DNA from: Bacteroidales bacterium
GTDB taxonomy: Bacteria > Bacteroidota > Bacteroidia > Bacteroidales > F082
Length of the DNA: 6,073 nt
Assembly (NCBI GenBank): GCA_017651645.1
Contig: JAGCCO010000053.1
Location: forward strand, 1-6,073
Direction: 5' to 3'
Below, piece by piece: positions 5,996 through 6,073 of the stretch (within the stretch, counting starts at the first letter, position 1; every line of letters starts with the position of its first letter). A program made the translations under genes and the position numbers. The notes beneath the pieces are model-generated. The model did not search any database. It saw only the letters and a list, made by a program, of their open reading frames with translations, and had not been told where the DNA came from.

Positions 5996-6073
5996 TTAGT
6001 CTGCTACGCTGAAAGCGAAGATGCAGCGGCTGTGGTAGGTCTCTCCGGGACGGAGGACCGCCGAAGGCCAGTC
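5996..6073 (-). CDS. Aldose 1-epimerase-like protein (mutarotase), C-terminal end only
   Basis: The minus strand reads 25 codons and a TAA (complement of 5996-5998), with the 5' part outside the window. The peptide DWPSAVLRPGETYHSRC, followed by an aromatic strand IFAFSVAD, matches the usual end of aldose 1-epimerase: a Pro, a hydrophobic-Leu-x-Pro-Gly-Glu-x-Tyr turn, then a final Tyr/Phe-rich strand. The enzyme interconverts alpha and beta anomers of free hexoses, mainly galactose and glucose, before their phosphorylation. The catalytic residues are outside the window, so activity cannot be judged. The gene converges on the GH30 gene, so they are separate transcripts, although a sugar-processing link is plausible. 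The call rests on a short tail and a clean stop placed next to a terminator. Confidence 0.65.
   Translation of the reverse strand, partial: DWPSAVLRPGETYHSRCIFAFSVAD

Overview
The window looks like Bacteroidales DNA (phylum Bacteroidota), probably an uncultured gut-type lineage with about 50-55% GC. This is inferred from four things: cysteine-anchored lipoproteins of Bacteroidales type (one with an export-signal-like CQKDY after the lipid cysteine), AT-rich leaders with no Shine-Dalgarno sequence, a DUF1573 protein, and a surface glycoside hydrolase of family GH30. No RNA gene, CRISPR array, insertion sequence or phage gene was seen.

Layout, left to right. (1) Positions 1-137 hold the last 44 codons of an OmpA-family protein. 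(2) After a 118-bp leader with a small UUCG-capped hairpin comes a 1031-residue lipoprotein (256-3351). It has a heptad-repeat coiled coil, a short collagen-like Gly-X-Y stretch and a long beta-rich body. Its codon use is strongly selected and it ends at a textbook intrinsic terminator (3375-3406). (3) Two small envelope genes follow 22 bp apart: a secreted DUF1573 protein (3437-3862) and an unidentified small lipoprotein (3885-4253). (4) A 213-bp intergenic region (4254-4466) holds one strong hairpin and several short palindromes and repeats. (5) A GH30 lipoprotein glycosidase (4467-5960) has both catalytic glutamates. (6) A bidirectional terminator (5963-5988) separates it from the 3' end of a convergent gene (5996-6073, minus strand) whose C-terminus resembles aldose 1-epimerase.

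The common theme is the cell envelope. The OmpA-like protein would sit in the outer membrane and bind peptidoglycan; the large lipoprotein is probably an abundant surface protein; the DUF1573 protein and small lipoprotein are periplasmic or membrane-anchored. The GH30 enzyme and the epimerase-like gene suggest hexose polymer breakdown and sugar entry into metabolism, but they are transcribed toward each other and are not one operon. No SusC/SusD pair is present, so the window does not show a complete polysaccharide utilisation locus.

I found no clearly new multi-gene system. The best leads are the large, codon-optimised collagen-like lipoprotein, a 13-nt sequence shared exactly by two separate leaders, and the symmetric elements upstream of the GH30 gene.
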